In this document: one piece after another, positions 54,400 to 63,521 of the stretch
How positions within the stretch are numbered: the stretch's first letter is position 1
Layout of the letters: every line of letters begins with the position of its first letter
The notes under the pieces: model-generated
The model's input: the letters and a program-made list of their open reading frames with translations, nothing else
The model's database searches: none
What the model was told of the DNA's origin: nothing
Source of the DNA: an uncultured Nitrosospira sp.
GTDB taxonomy: Bacteria; Nitrospirota; Nitrospiria; Nitrospirales; Nitrospiraceae
Length of the DNA: 64,000 bases
Direction of reading: 5' to 3'
Assembly: GCA_900696515.1 (NCBI GenBank)
Contig: CAADGK010000143.1
Coordinates: 1-64,000 of the forward strand
Translations under genes and position numbers: made by a program

Positions 54400-54427
54400 T
54401 CAAGTTTGATGCTTTCTTCACCGATAA
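54400..54427 (+). promoter_or_regulatory. Sigma-28 (FliA) promoter for the HD-GYP and hybrid kinase genes
   Basis: Plus strand: TCAAGTTT at 54400-54407, 12 bases, ACCGATAA at 54420-54427. It lies 66 bases before the HD-GYP start. Confidence 0.65.
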
Positions 54428-54492
54428 CGCACGCGAACCAGCAGCAGTGTGAAGGCCCGTTTAATGACGTCGCTGATCTGGAGCCACGATCT

Positions 54493-55770
54493 ATGACCAT
54501 AAAACGCATTTCGATCGACCAGCTGATCCCCGGCATGTATCTCGTTGAAATGGACATCCCTTGGTATCGCACCCCGTTTCTTTCTCATAAATTTTCCATC
54601 AAGGATCTGGACACCGTTCAAATCATGAAGCGCCACGGGGTCAAGATGGTGAAAATCGACACCAGCAAGGGACTTGATGTTCCTTCCTCCGGTGCGCCTT
54701 CGCTTGCCGGTCCGGCGGGTCATGAGCACGATGCACCACCGCAGCCTCTTCCGCTCAGCGCATGCTCCCCCTCCGATGCCGCCCCATCCGATGGAGCAGC
54801 GGCCCACGACGCCACCCCTCCCCCTTCGGTGATCTATGCCCAAGCGCTGGAAGCCGTAGAGCGTATTTTCACCGATCTTGAACGCGGCATTTCTCCTTCG
54901 CCCGAAGCGACCAAAGCGATCGTATCTAGCGTCCTGAACCAGGTGCTCAGCGATCAAGCCGCGATGGTGACTCAACTCGCCATCCAAAAAATCAAACAGT
55001 TTGACCGGTCCCTGACGACCCATGCACTGGATACCTGCATCCTGTCGCTGATCGTGGCCTTGGAGAGCGGACTGGATCAATCGACCCAGGAACTGGTCGG
55101 AATGGGGGCACTGCTGCATGATACCGGATATGTGCGGTTACCCCGCAACTTGGTGCGCAAGCGGGAGGAATGCACCGGACAGGATAAGGCGCTCCTTGAG
55201 CAGCACTGCAAACTCGGAGTCGCCGTGCTTGCGGAACCCCCCGGGATGCCCGATGATGTCTTGCGCATCGTCAGGGAACACCATGAACGGGGTAATGGGA
55301 GCGGATTTCCGGCCGGCCTTCAGAGCGACCAGACCTCGAAGCTCGCGCAAATCGTCGGCATTGTCGATCTCTACGACGGGATGGTCAGCCGACGCGGCAC
55401 TCGTCCTTCCATGACGCCCCATGACGCGGTTCGGCAACTGTTTCTGACCGGGGAGCGTGGTCAATTCGAAAAGTCTCTCGTTGAACTGATGATTCGCAGC
55501 ATCGGCGTCTACCCGGTCGGAAGCCTGGTCAGGCTCAACACCGGAGAACAAGCCGTGGTCGTTGGGGTCAACCCTCAACAGCGACTTAAACCTCTTGTCA
55601 AGATTACGACCGATCCGCAAGGCGGCTCCTATCCGACGCCGATCGAAATGGATCTTGCCGCCCCATCTTCGGACCATACGGTCCGTTCCGTCTTGCGTGT
55701 ACTCGATCCAGCTCAGGAACGAGTCAACATCGGCATCCATCTGGACAATCCCGATTTGCGAGCTGCGTAA
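54493..55770 (+). CDS. HD-GYP c-di-GMP phosphodiesterase (DUF3391 N-terminus)
   Basis: 425 residues. The N-terminal DUF3391 (ISIDQLIPGMYLVEMDIPW) is usual for this group; a Ser/Pro-rich linker (about 70-115) follows; then the HD-GYP domain with GALLHDTGYVRLPRN (HD) and REHHERGNGSGFPAGL. The last motif reads GFP instead of GYP. ATG at 54493 with GGAG upstream; an ATG at 54325 in frame precedes the promoter and is unlikely. Its stop overlaps the hybrid kinase start (TAATG). Confidence 0.9.
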   Translation: MTIKRISIDQLIPGMYLVEMDIPWYRTPFLSHKFSIKDLDTVQIMKRHGVKMVKIDTSKGLDVPSSGAPSLAGPAGHEHDAPPQPLPLSACSPSDAAPSDGAAAHDATPPPSVIYAQALEAVERIFTDLERGISPSPEATKAIVSSVLNQVLSDQAAMVTQLAIQKIKQFDRSLTTHALDTCILSLIVALESGLDQSTQELVGMGALLHDTGYVRLPRNLVRKREECTGQDKALLEQHCKLGVAVLAEPPGMPDDVLRIVREHHERGNGSGFPAGLQSDQTSKLAQIVGIVDLYDGMVSRRGTRPSMTPHDAVRQLFLTGERGQFEKSLVELMIRSIGVYPVGSLVRLNTGEQAVVVGVNPQQRLKPLVKITTDPQGGSYPTPIEMDLAAPSSDHTVRSVLRVLDPAQERVNIGIHLDNPDLRAA

Positions 55771-58637
55771 TGCCCCGATCGCAGGAAAAACGAAGACCCA
55801 CCCGCCGTCGCGCGGCAACCGCAGCTGTTCCAATCCCCTACATCCTTGACCTGATCGAGGGGTTGCCGATCGGCGCCATCCTCCTGAATCCCGATTTCAC
55901 GGTGCTCACCGTCAACCGCGAAGGACGCCGGCTCCTCGGACCGCGATCACGGCTCCCCATGAAACAATCTTTTCCCGCCTTCTGGGCGACGCTCACCGCC
56001 TCGGATACGGACGTGATCATGGCACAGTTGAGCAGAGTGTTGGGAAGCGGTCAGCCGATTGCATCGAGACAACACCTCCATATGAAAGGGACGGACGACC
56101 TCATTCCGGTCGAATGGACCTGCACGCCCACCATGGTCGGCAAAACCACGATGCTGATGATCTGTGTCCGGGACTTGTCGCAGGAAATGGAGGTGACACA
56201 GGAACGCAACCGTCTCGCCGCCATTGCACATGAAAGTCCCTCGCCCATGATTGAATTGGACCGACATGGCAGCCTCTTGTATGCCAACCCCGCGATGATT
56301 TCCTTGCTCTCTCGATTCGGCTATAGCCTCGAGGGATTTCCCAGCGTGGCACCCGCTCACCTCCTCACGATCATCCAACGCTGTCTCTCGACCGGCCGGA
56401 CTCTGGACCGGGAAGACGTCATCCTCCCGAACGCCAGTTTTTCATGGGCCTTTTGCCCGATCCTGTCTCACGGGGTCGTCCGAGGGTACGCAACGGATAT
56501 GACCACGGTCTATGCGGCGCAACAGGCGCTCGAACAGACCGCCGCCCAACTGCGCGAGAGCAACCAGCGCCTCGATCAGGCGCTTGAGAAGGCGACGGAG
56601 TCCGCACGCGTAAAATCGGCATTCTTGGCGACGGTCAGCCATGAATTGCGTACACCCATGAACGGTGTGATCGGCATGACGAGCCTGCTGATGGAGACTC
56701 CGCTGACCCCCGAACAGCGCTCGTACGCGGAAACCATTCGTCAGTGCGGTGAGTCTCTCTTGCAGTTGATCAATGATGTCCTGGAATGCAGCAAAATCGA
56801 AGCCGGGAAGCTGGAGTTGGAGTGTCTGGATTTCAATCTCAGGACAACCGTGGAACAGGTCTTGGCACAGTTTGCCGAACGAGCCGAAACGAAAGGAATC
56901 GAACTCACGGGCCTGGTACATGCGGCCGTTCCGACCGAACTCAAAGGGGATCCGGGACGCCTCCGCCAAGTCCTTTCCAATCTGGTTGCGAACGCCGTGA
57001 AGTTCACGGACAAGGGAGAGGTGACTCTCCAGGCCTATCTTGAGAACGAATCCGCTGATACCGTGGACATCCGCTTCGAGGTCACGGACACCGGAATCGG
57101 CATGAGTGCCACGACCATGAACAAACTCTTTCGCCCCTTCGTCCAAGCGGACAGCTCGACGACAAGAAAATACGGAGGGACCGGCCTGGGGCTGTCGATT
57201 TCAAAACAGTTGGTGGAGTTGATGGGAGGCGGGATCGGGGTACGCAGCAGCGAAGGTCAGGGAAGCACCTTCTGGTGTACGGCGCGCTTCCGGAAGCAGA
57301 TCGGTTCTCTCTGTGCCATTCTTCCCTCCGGTGAGCTTGCCGGAAAACGGGTGTTGATTGTCGACGACAACGAGTCGAATCGGATGATTCTGCACCACCT
57401 GGTTTCCGGATGGGGCATGGTGGACGATCTGGCCGAAGATGCCGAATCGGGATGGCGGCGCATCACGGAGGCCAACCGGAACGGGACACCTTACGACCTC
57501 GCCATTTTGGACGTCATCATGCCCGGAAAAGACGGTTTGGAGCTCGCACGCGAGATCAACAGCCATCCTGAACGGTCTCACACGCGGCTTGTGGTCATGA
57601 CGTCCATTCTCCAGCGCGGACATGCGGAACAGGCCCGAGCATCCGGCGCAATGGGTTACCTTCCCAAACCTGTTCGCCATGACGAATTGCGGGAGTGTCT
57701 CCGAACCGTGCTTGGGATGCCGGACGATCAAGAACGGCCGATCGGACATACCGGCACCATCGTCCCGCAACTGGTGACGAGACATACGATCGCCGACAAC
57801 GTTCAGCACCAGCATGTGTTAGTAGTGGAGGACAATCTTGTCAACCAAAAACTGGCCGTTCGAATGGTCGAGAAGCTCGGGTACCGGCCGGCTGTCGTCA
57901 ATAATGGTCAGGAAGCTTTGGCGGCGCTCGAAAAAGGGCGATATGCCGCCATCCTGATGGATTGTCAGATGCCCCTGATGGACGGCTTTGAAACGACCCG
58001 GGCCATTCGGGAACGAGAGGCGTCCGCACCCTCCGAACCCAATACACTTCGCGCGTCAGGCTTCACGTCTCATATCCCCATCATCGCGGTCACAGCCAAT
58101 GCGATGCAGGGCGATCGTGAACGCTGCTTGGCCGCCGGAATGGACGATTACCTCTCGAAACCGATCAAGCTCGATGCACTACGGGCCGCTCTCGCGCGCT
58201 GGACGCCGGCACCACTTCAGGCGGCCCATCCGGCCCAACCGATGCTGCCTCCCGGCAACACCGGCCCCGCCCGAGGCATTTTCGATCACGCGCAGATGTA
58301 CCGGAACATCGGGAGCGACAATGAGTTATTCGGCCAACTCATCCGTCTTTTTCTGGATCGCCATCAGACGATGTTGGCGGACATTCGCACGGCCCTGGCC
58401 GATGGTGATTCGTCCGCCGTCGAGCGGTCGGCGCACACGTTCAAAGGAACCGCGGGAAATCTGTGTGCCTCGGAGGTCGGATTGATCGCCAGCCGCCTTG
58501 AGGCAGTCGGCCGCCTTCACGCGCTTCACGACGCCCCCCCTGTATACGCACAACTTGAGATGGAGGTCGCGCGGCTGGTCCAGGCGCTGGAGCCCTATCG
58601 CAGCGGGTACCCTCCTCTGACACAGGCCGCCGCCTGA
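55770..58637 (+). CDS. Hybrid sensor histidine kinase (PAS-PAS-HisKA-HATPase-REC-REC-HPt)
   Basis: 955 residues, no membrane helix. Two PAS domains (about 25-135, 145-250), HisKA with His292 in SHELRTPMNGVIGMT, HATPase with GTGLGLSISKQLV, two receiver domains (about 525-645 with Asp in LDVIMPG; 680-810 with Asp in MDCQMPLMDG), and a C-terminal HPt with phospho-His near 888 in SAHTFKGTAGN. BarA/RpfC-like architecture. Translationally coupled to the HD-GYP gene, so it may control c-di-GMP turnover. Confidence 0.94.
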   Translation: MPRSQEKRRPTRRRAATAAVPIPYILDLIEGLPIGAILLNPDFTVLTVNREGRRLLGPRSRLPMKQSFPAFWATLTASDTDVIMAQLSRVLGSGQPIASRQHLHMKGTDDLIPVEWTCTPTMVGKTTMLMICVRDLSQEMEVTQERNRLAAIAHESPSPMIELDRHGSLLYANPAMISLLSRFGYSLEGFPSVAPAHLLTIIQRCLSTGRTLDREDVILPNASFSWAFCPILSHGVVRGYATDMTTVYAAQQALEQTAAQLRESNQRLDQALEKATESARVKSAFLATVSHELRTPMNGVIGMTSLLMETPLTPEQRSYAETIRQCGESLLQLINDVLECSKIEAGKLELECLDFNLRTTVEQVLAQFAERAETKGIELTGLVHAAVPTELKGDPGRLRQVLSNLVANAVKFTDKGEVTLQAYLENESADTVDIRFEVTDTGIGMSATTMNKLFRPFVQADSSTTRKYGGTGLGLSISKQLVELMGGGIGVRSSEGQGSTFWCTARFRKQIGSLCAILPSGELAGKRVLIVDDNESNRMILHHLVSGWGMVDDLAEDAESGWRRITEANRNGTPYDLAILDVIMPGKDGLELAREINSHPERSHTRLVVMTSILQRGHAEQARASGAMGYLPKPVRHDELRECLRTVLGMPDDQERPIGHTGTIVPQLVTRHTIADNVQHQHVLVVEDNLVNQKLAVRMVEKLGYRPAVVNNGQEALAALEKGRYAAILMDCQMPLMDGFETTRAIREREASAPSEPNTLRASGFTSHIPIIAVTANAMQGDRERCLAAGMDDYLSKPIKLDALRAALARWTPAPLQAAHPAQPMLPPGNTGPARGIFDHAQMYRNIGSDNELFGQLIRLFLDRHQTMLADIRTALADGDSSAVERSAHTFKGTAGNLCASEVGLIASRLEAVGRLHALHDAPPVYAQLEMEVARLVQALEPYRSGYPPLTQAAA

Positions 58638-58893
58638 CTCGCGATATTCACGAACGCTGCTACCGCACCGGCTTACGTAACTCGTCGTTCGACTCAGGGT
58701 TTACCGCTTCATGTGCGATATCTCACGTCCCAAGCTGTCCAACAACTCGAAACCTCCACTTTCAAACTTGAAACAGTTATGGGTGGAAGCCCTTGAAGCG
58801 TGAACTGCCTGTCTCTAACGTGGGTGCTTCGTCGCACGTCGGGGAAATGTTTCACGAGATACGGGCTACACAACGCGTACTGCTCACTCTGTC
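58638..58893. other. Spacer between convergent hybrid kinase and fliW
   Basis: Mostly unique; half of a family B repeat (inverse TGAAAC units) at 58730-58776. No gene and no strong terminator. Confidence 0.5.
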
Positions 58894-59376
58894 TTATACG
58901 GAACACTTTGCAGCAGGCCGTGCCTCTACGGGACCGGATGGCTGGAAGGACGATGCCGGGAAAAGCGGATATCGGGTGGGATACTCCTCGGAAAGTACCA
59001 ACTGAGTGCCCAATCTGGTCTTGTGACTCATGACAAGCGGGCCTCGTAGATTGGCCGTCATGCTGGCAGGATCGTCGGAGGGAATGGTCAAAATAACGAC
59101 TACCGCCAGATCTTCTTCTTTCCCGTTATTCACCTCGGCCAAGATGTCGGCCGGCACACTGACATGATAGTCGGGGTGAAAGACAACCGGATCAAGGATC
59201 ACGAATGCGAGCCCTGGTTCATCGATTGATTGAAGCCATTTAAACGGGGCCTCCGTGTCATGATCAAGAATGACGTACCGTTGGGACTCGGGAAACCCCA
59301 ACAAACCGGCGGGAAACCGGATGAGACGGTCCCCAGCAACGTCAAACACTCCGAATCTGATCGATGTGCACTTCAC
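58894..59376 (-). CDS. fliW: Flagellar assembly factor FliW
   Basis: About 160 residues. The RLIRFPAGLLGFPESQRYVI and FVILDPVVFHPDYHV segments are diagnostic of FliW. FliW binds CsrA and releases flagellin mRNA repression when flagellin is low. Start set at GTG 59376 (GAGGG 8 bases upstream); the frame is open to a TTG at 59397 that would overlap csrA. Directly after csrA, the usual order. Confidence 0.92.
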   Translation of the reverse strand: MKCTSIRFGVFDVAGDRLIRFPAGLLGFPESQRYVILDHDTEAPFKWLQSIDEPGLAFVILDPVVFHPDYHVSVPADILAEVNNGKEEDLAVVVILTIPSDDPASMTANLRGPLVMSHKTRLGTQLVLSEEYPTRYPLFPASSFQPSGPVEARPAAKCSV

Positions 59377-59386
59377 AATAATGCCC

Positions 59387-59632
59387 TCACGAGACAATCC
59401 GTGTCTTCAGCGGAATGAGACGACGCAATGCGTCAAGAGACACCACCTCGGTCTTCGCGGCCAATCGATTCTCCTCCTGAATCCTTGCATAGACTTCTTC
59501 ACGATGGACGGCCACCGAATGGGGTGCCTCGATGCCGAGCCGGACCTGGCCGCTTTTCACTCCGAGTACCACCACCCGAATATCCGGACCGATGGTGACG
59601 CTTTCTCCACGCCGACGGGTGAGTACCAGCAT
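59387..59632 (-). CDS. csrA: Carbon storage regulator CsrA
   Basis: 81 residues. [15 protein letters not shown] and VRLGIEAP identify CsrA, an RNA-binding dimer that represses flagellin translation here through its partner FliW. AAGGAAGG precedes the ATG at 59632; a longer frame to 59650 is not supported. Slightly longer C-terminal tail than enteric CsrA (61 residues). Confidence 0.96.
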   Translation of the reverse strand: MLVLTRRRGESVTIGPDIRVVVLGVKSGQVRLGIEAPHSVAVHREEVYARIQEENRLAAKTEVVSLDALRRLIPLKTRIVS

Positions 59633-59712
59633 AACCGCCTTCCTTGGCAAGAGACATGTGGTCTCCTTTCTTTTCGGACTCCTTCCCCGGAAACTTTATC
59701 CTGGCCCTGGTT

Positions 59713-61476
59713 CTACAGATAATTCAGCAACGAATTCTCAAACACCCTGGCCAGAGTGCGGCTTGCCGCTTCAATCGCATATTGCTGCAATGTCAGATCA
59801 GAAATGGCTTTCGCCATGTCAACGTCCTCCGTCTCCGACAGCGTCTGCTGAAAAAACCCTCTCGCATCCAGGAGCCTCGCGTCGGTCGTCTCCAGGCGGT
59901 TCGCCGTGGCTCCCACTTCTCCCAGCACGGCCGCCACCTGCGAGATGCCGGCTCCCAATCCTCCGAGTGCTTCGGTAATCTCCAATCGAAAATTTCCTCG
60001 CAACGCGGCGACCAGCTGCTTCACATGCGCAAAAATATCGCTCTGGTCCCCGGCAAAGGCCCGATCCCCGACCACATTGGTCGATACCGTCTGTCCGGGC
60101 CCGATCTCGATATCCTGCCTCTCCGTGTCACCTTGATACTGGAGACCGGACACGACGGAAAAGAGGTCGCCGCCGGCCGGTGCGCCCGTCCCGTTCGTCA
60201 ACGCCAGACGGATGCCATTGAAGGCGATCTCACTTCCCGAGACATAGGTTTGACTCGTGAGGACGTTGCGAGGCGCCAGACTGATTGAGAAGGTATCCCC
60301 CGCCTGCGGTCCGCCCTGTTGGCCGTTTCCAAGCACCACGCGCAGACCGCCGAAGGCAATCGCGTCGCCCGATGCATACGTATTGCCCGATGAAAGCGTC
60401 GTACCCGTGGTTTGATCGACGACAGAGTACTGAGTCGTGGAGGTAAACTGAATTTGATAATTGTGCAGCGTCAACTGGGCGGCGTCACTCACCCCCGCGT
60501 CCTGTACAGCGGCGCCGCCGGCATTGCCTGATCCTCGAGTCGCGGTCACCGGAACCGTGACGTTCAGCACATCATACGTGGTCGCGGAGGTAAAGCGGAT
60601 CAGGTAATCATCCAACGTCAGGGCATTGCCGTCGATCACACGTCCCTGTCCGGCCACGACGCCTCCGGTGTTGCCGGCCGCCGACGCGACCGTTGCGGTC
60701 AGCGCAAACGGGACGTCCCCGGTGGTCTGACTTCCTCCCGCGAACCCAAGCGCGCTCCGAGCCAATCCTCCGGTCACGCCCACGGTGGATTCGATGCCGC
60801 TCGAGTTCGACGCGATAACCAGGTGATCCTGGTCGAATGTGACGGTGACACTTTTCCCGGAATTGCCGAGGACCGAATCCGCGTTGATCCTGCTCTGGAG
60901 TCTGGCAGCCAATTGGTCTCCCGTAAGTGATTCGGTCCCTGACGTCAGATCGATGGCGCCGGAGGTGATGCCGTCGACGGCCAAGACGATCGTATCGTTT
61001 GCGCCGTCGGTCAGTGTGACCGGCACGGTCAGCGACAGCCCCGTGGCGCGCCCATGGGTGCTGGTTCCTGTAAAAATCGGCTGGCCGTTCAATTCCGTAT
61101 TCGCGGACTGTTGGAGCTGGGCAAACAGTTGCCGAACCTCTTGAGCACCGATGTTTCGTTCCGCCGCTCCGTTTGTGCCGCTGCGAAACTGGACGGCCAG
61201 TTGTTGTACCCGGCCCAACGTATTCGTCACCTGCGTCAACTGGTTGTCGGAGAGATCCAGTCTGGTCCGGCCAAACACGATATTGCGCTGCCATTGCTCG
61301 ATCAGGGACAAGGAGGCCTTGTCCATCGCAATGTGGTTGAACGCGCTGGGGTCGTCGGACGGCTGACGCACCAGCTTTCCGGTGGATACCTGTTGCTGGA
61401 ATACGAGGGCCTGGGCACGGGCACGGGCCAGATTGTTGGCCAGCACGCCGAACGTCTGTTGTTCTGTGACTCTCAT
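59713..61476 (-). CDS. flgL: Flagellar hook-associated protein FlgL (HAP3), enlarged
   Basis: 587 residues, much longer than the typical 300 or so. The N-terminal RVTEQQTFGVLANNLARAR and C-terminal AKAISDLTLQQYAIEAASRT coiled ends fit FlgL; the middle (about 160-500) is an inserted beta-rich surface region with a repeat unit of the YxIxFTSxTxY type (near 287 and 337). Sits 12 bases after flgK, as usual. Joins hook to filament. Confidence 0.92.
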   Translation of the reverse strand: MRVTEQQTFGVLANNLARARAQALVFQQQVSTGKLVRQPSDDPSAFNHIAMDKASLSLIEQWQRNIVFGRTRLDLSDNQLTQVTNTLGRVQQLAVQFRSGTNGAAERNIGAQEVRQLFAQLQQSANTELNGQPIFTGTSTHGRATGLSLTVPVTLTDGANDTIVLAVDGITSGAIDLTSGTESLTGDQLAARLQSRINADSVLGNSGKSVTVTFDQDHLVIASNSSGIESTVGVTGGLARSALGFAGGSQTTGDVPFALTATVASAAGNTGGVVAGQGRVIDGNALTLDDYLIRFTSATTYDVLNVTVPVTATRGSGNAGGAAVQDAGVSDAAQLTLHNYQIQFTSTTQYSVVDQTTGTTLSSGNTYASGDAIAFGGLRVVLGNGQQGGPQAGDTFSISLAPRNVLTSQTYVSGSEIAFNGIRLALTNGTGAPAGGDLFSVVSGLQYQGDTERQDIEIGPGQTVSTNVVGDRAFAGDQSDIFAHVKQLVAALRGNFRLEITEALGGLGAGISQVAAVLGEVGATANRLETTDARLLDARGFFQQTLSETEDVDMAKAISDLTLQQYAIEAASRTLARVFENSLLNYL

Positions 61477-61488
61477 GACTCTCCTCCG

Positions 61489-63519
61489 CTAGTACGGCTT
61501 CAGGGATAAGAGCGTTTGAAACATTTCGTCCGTGATGCGCACCAGCCGCGACGCGGCTTCAAATCCCCGTTGAAACTTCATGAGATTCACCAGCTCCTCG
61601 TCGATCGAGACTCCGGACACCTGTGCGCGAAGAGTCTCGATCTGGTCCTTCAAGATCTCCTGTGCGTCCGTTTCTCGCTCGGCGGTCTTCGCCACGACAC
61701 CCAGATCGGCTGCGGCTGTCCGATAGGCATCCTTCAAGGTTCCTCCGTCCAAACTGGCGAACTGCCGATGCTGAAGCGCCACCATGGACAACAGATTGAC
61801 ATTGTTCCCCGGAGAGCCGGCCTTCGTCGACGAAGCTGCCACGGAGGCCGGATCAGTGAGCGCAACCGCTAGATCACGGGCGGCATCATGATAGGTATTC
61901 ACTTCGAGCACATCCCCCGCCGACGCCGTACCGGTGAGACTCACACTGACGCCGTCGAAGACCAGCGTCGTCGGACTCGCGTAGACGCCTGATGCCGCCG
62001 TACTGGTGCCGTTCAATACACCGAGCGACGTTCGAGCCGTTCCACCGGTCACGGTGACGCTCGATGCGCTTGTGGTGTCGTTGGAGGTCACGATGAGGCG
62101 ATTGGTCGTGACGTCATAGCTCACCACCACCGATTTGCCTGCGGCTTGCAATGTCCCGTCGGCATTGATCTTCGCCTGGACTTCCTGCGCAAGCGCCGCA
62201 CCGGACGTAAACGCCAAGCCCGGGCTCGCCGCCCCGGCGAGGGTGATGGTACCCGAGGCTACTCCATCGACCGTGACGGCAAGCGTATCATTGACACCGG
62301 TCACGATGCTCAACGGTGAGTCGATGGAGGGCGCACTGATCGCCGTCCCGGTGTAATTTCCGCGAATCGAGGCGCCCGTCGTGACATCCACGATCGAGTA
62401 GGCCGTCGGGGATGAAAATCTGACCTCATAGTCGTGGAACGTCAGCAGGCTATTCGCCGTCACTGCGCTGTCACTGACCGCTATCGTCCCTTGATTGGCC
62501 GCACGCGCACTCGTGGTGATCGACTCCGGGTTAAAAAAATCCCGTCCCGTTGACCCATCCAAGCCATACCCCTGTCGATGGATCCCGTTGACGGCATTCG
62601 CCAATGTCGCGGCAAGGCGGTCGAATGAGACCTCCAGCTCCTTCACGGTGGTATCGCGAACATCCAACAAACTGCGCAATCGGCCGTTCGAGATCAGCCC
62701 GGCGATACTCAGCGGCCTCGTACCGCCCGTAGAATATCCGACGGTAAACAGCCCCTGATTGTCCGGATCCTCGATGGCGGCCAGCTGCCGGATGGTCGCG
62801 CCCTCCACGAGCACCTGTCCACGCGCCGCGAAGACCGTCAACGCCCCGCTCGTAGCCTCTACCGTGGTGATATCGATGCGTTTGGCCAGCTCGTTGACCA
62901 CGCTGTCACGTTGATCCCGCAAGTCGTTGGCGCTTTGGCCCGTGACCTCGGCCGCGACGATCTGACCGTTCAATGTGGCCAGCTGCGTCGACAGGCTGTT
63001 GATCTCATCCACCGTTTGTCGGACCTGGAAGTTCAGTGATTGCCGGGCGGCCACAAGATCTGCTGAAGCTTGATTCAGACTGGACGCTAGCTGTTTGGCG
63101 TTGGCCAGCAAGACAGACCTCGCCGCCAATCCGCTCGGGGTGGTCGACACATCCTGAAGGCCGCGGAAAAAGTCGTCCAGGCGCGCCGCAATGCCCTGGT
63201 TATTGCCGTCAGCGAAAAGATTTTGCAGTCGGAACAGCTCGTCCTTTGAGACGGACAGACGGCCGAGATTCTGCTCGATCGCCGTCAGCTGTTTGTTGAC
63301 GAAATAATCGGTATACCGTCTGATCGAGGTGGCCCGGACACCCGTACCCACCATGCCCGGCTGCCCATGGAGCGGCGGCTGCTCCGCCAATACCGCCTCT
63401 TGCCTGCTATAGCCGGGAGTATTGACGTTGGCGACATTGTGCCCGGTCACCGCGAGGGCTTGTTGCGAGGCCGTGAGGGCGCTCCGGGCGATATCCAACA
63501 GCGACGAGAGACCGACCAT
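61489..63519 (-). CDS. flgK: Flagellar hook-associated protein FlgK (HAP1), enlarged
   Basis: 676 residues. LLDIARSALTASQQALAVTGHNVANVNTPGYS at the N-terminus and the C-terminal NLMKFQRGFEAASRLVRI are FlgK signatures. An insertion of about 150 residues (345-505) shares two kinds of segment with FlgL: the FHDYEVRFSSPTAYSIVDVTTG type and the DTLAVTVDGVASGTI type. Start at ATG 63519 and only 2 bases from the flgN stop. Confidence 0.95.
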   Translation of the reverse strand: MVGLSSLLDIARSALTASQQALAVTGHNVANVNTPGYSRQEAVLAEQPPLHGQPGMVGTGVRATSIRRYTDYFVNKQLTAIEQNLGRLSVSKDELFRLQNLFADGNNQGIAARLDDFFRGLQDVSTTPSGLAARSVLLANAKQLASSLNQASADLVAARQSLNFQVRQTVDEINSLSTQLATLNGQIVAAEVTGQSANDLRDQRDSVVNELAKRIDITTVEATSGALTVFAARGQVLVEGATIRQLAAIEDPDNQGLFTVGYSTGGTRPLSIAGLISNGRLRSLLDVRDTTVKELEVSFDRLAATLANAVNGIHRQGYGLDGSTGRDFFNPESITTSARAANQGTIAVSDSAVTANSLLTFHDYEVRFSSPTAYSIVDVTTGASIRGNYTGTAISAPSIDSPLSIVTGVNDTLAVTVDGVASGTITLAGAASPGLAFTSGAALAQEVQAKINADGTLQAAGKSVVVSYDVTTNRLIVTSNDTTSASSVTVTGGTARTSLGVLNGTSTAASGVYASPTTLVFDGVSVSLTGTASAGDVLEVNTYHDAARDLAVALTDPASVAASSTKAGSPGNNVNLLSMVALQHRQFASLDGGTLKDAYRTAAADLGVVAKTAERETDAQEILKDQIETLRAQVSGVSIDEELVNLMKFQRGFEAASRLVRITDEMFQTLLSLKPY

Positions 63520-63521
63520 AG

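Noticed and set aside
54264-54572. Minus-strand frame of 102 residues over the divergent promoters
   Set aside because: Overlaps two sigma-28 sites and the start of the HD-GYP gene; no domain.
58793-59033. Plus-strand small frames between the hybrid kinase and fliW
   Set aside because: Antisense to fliW's end or repeat-derived; no support.
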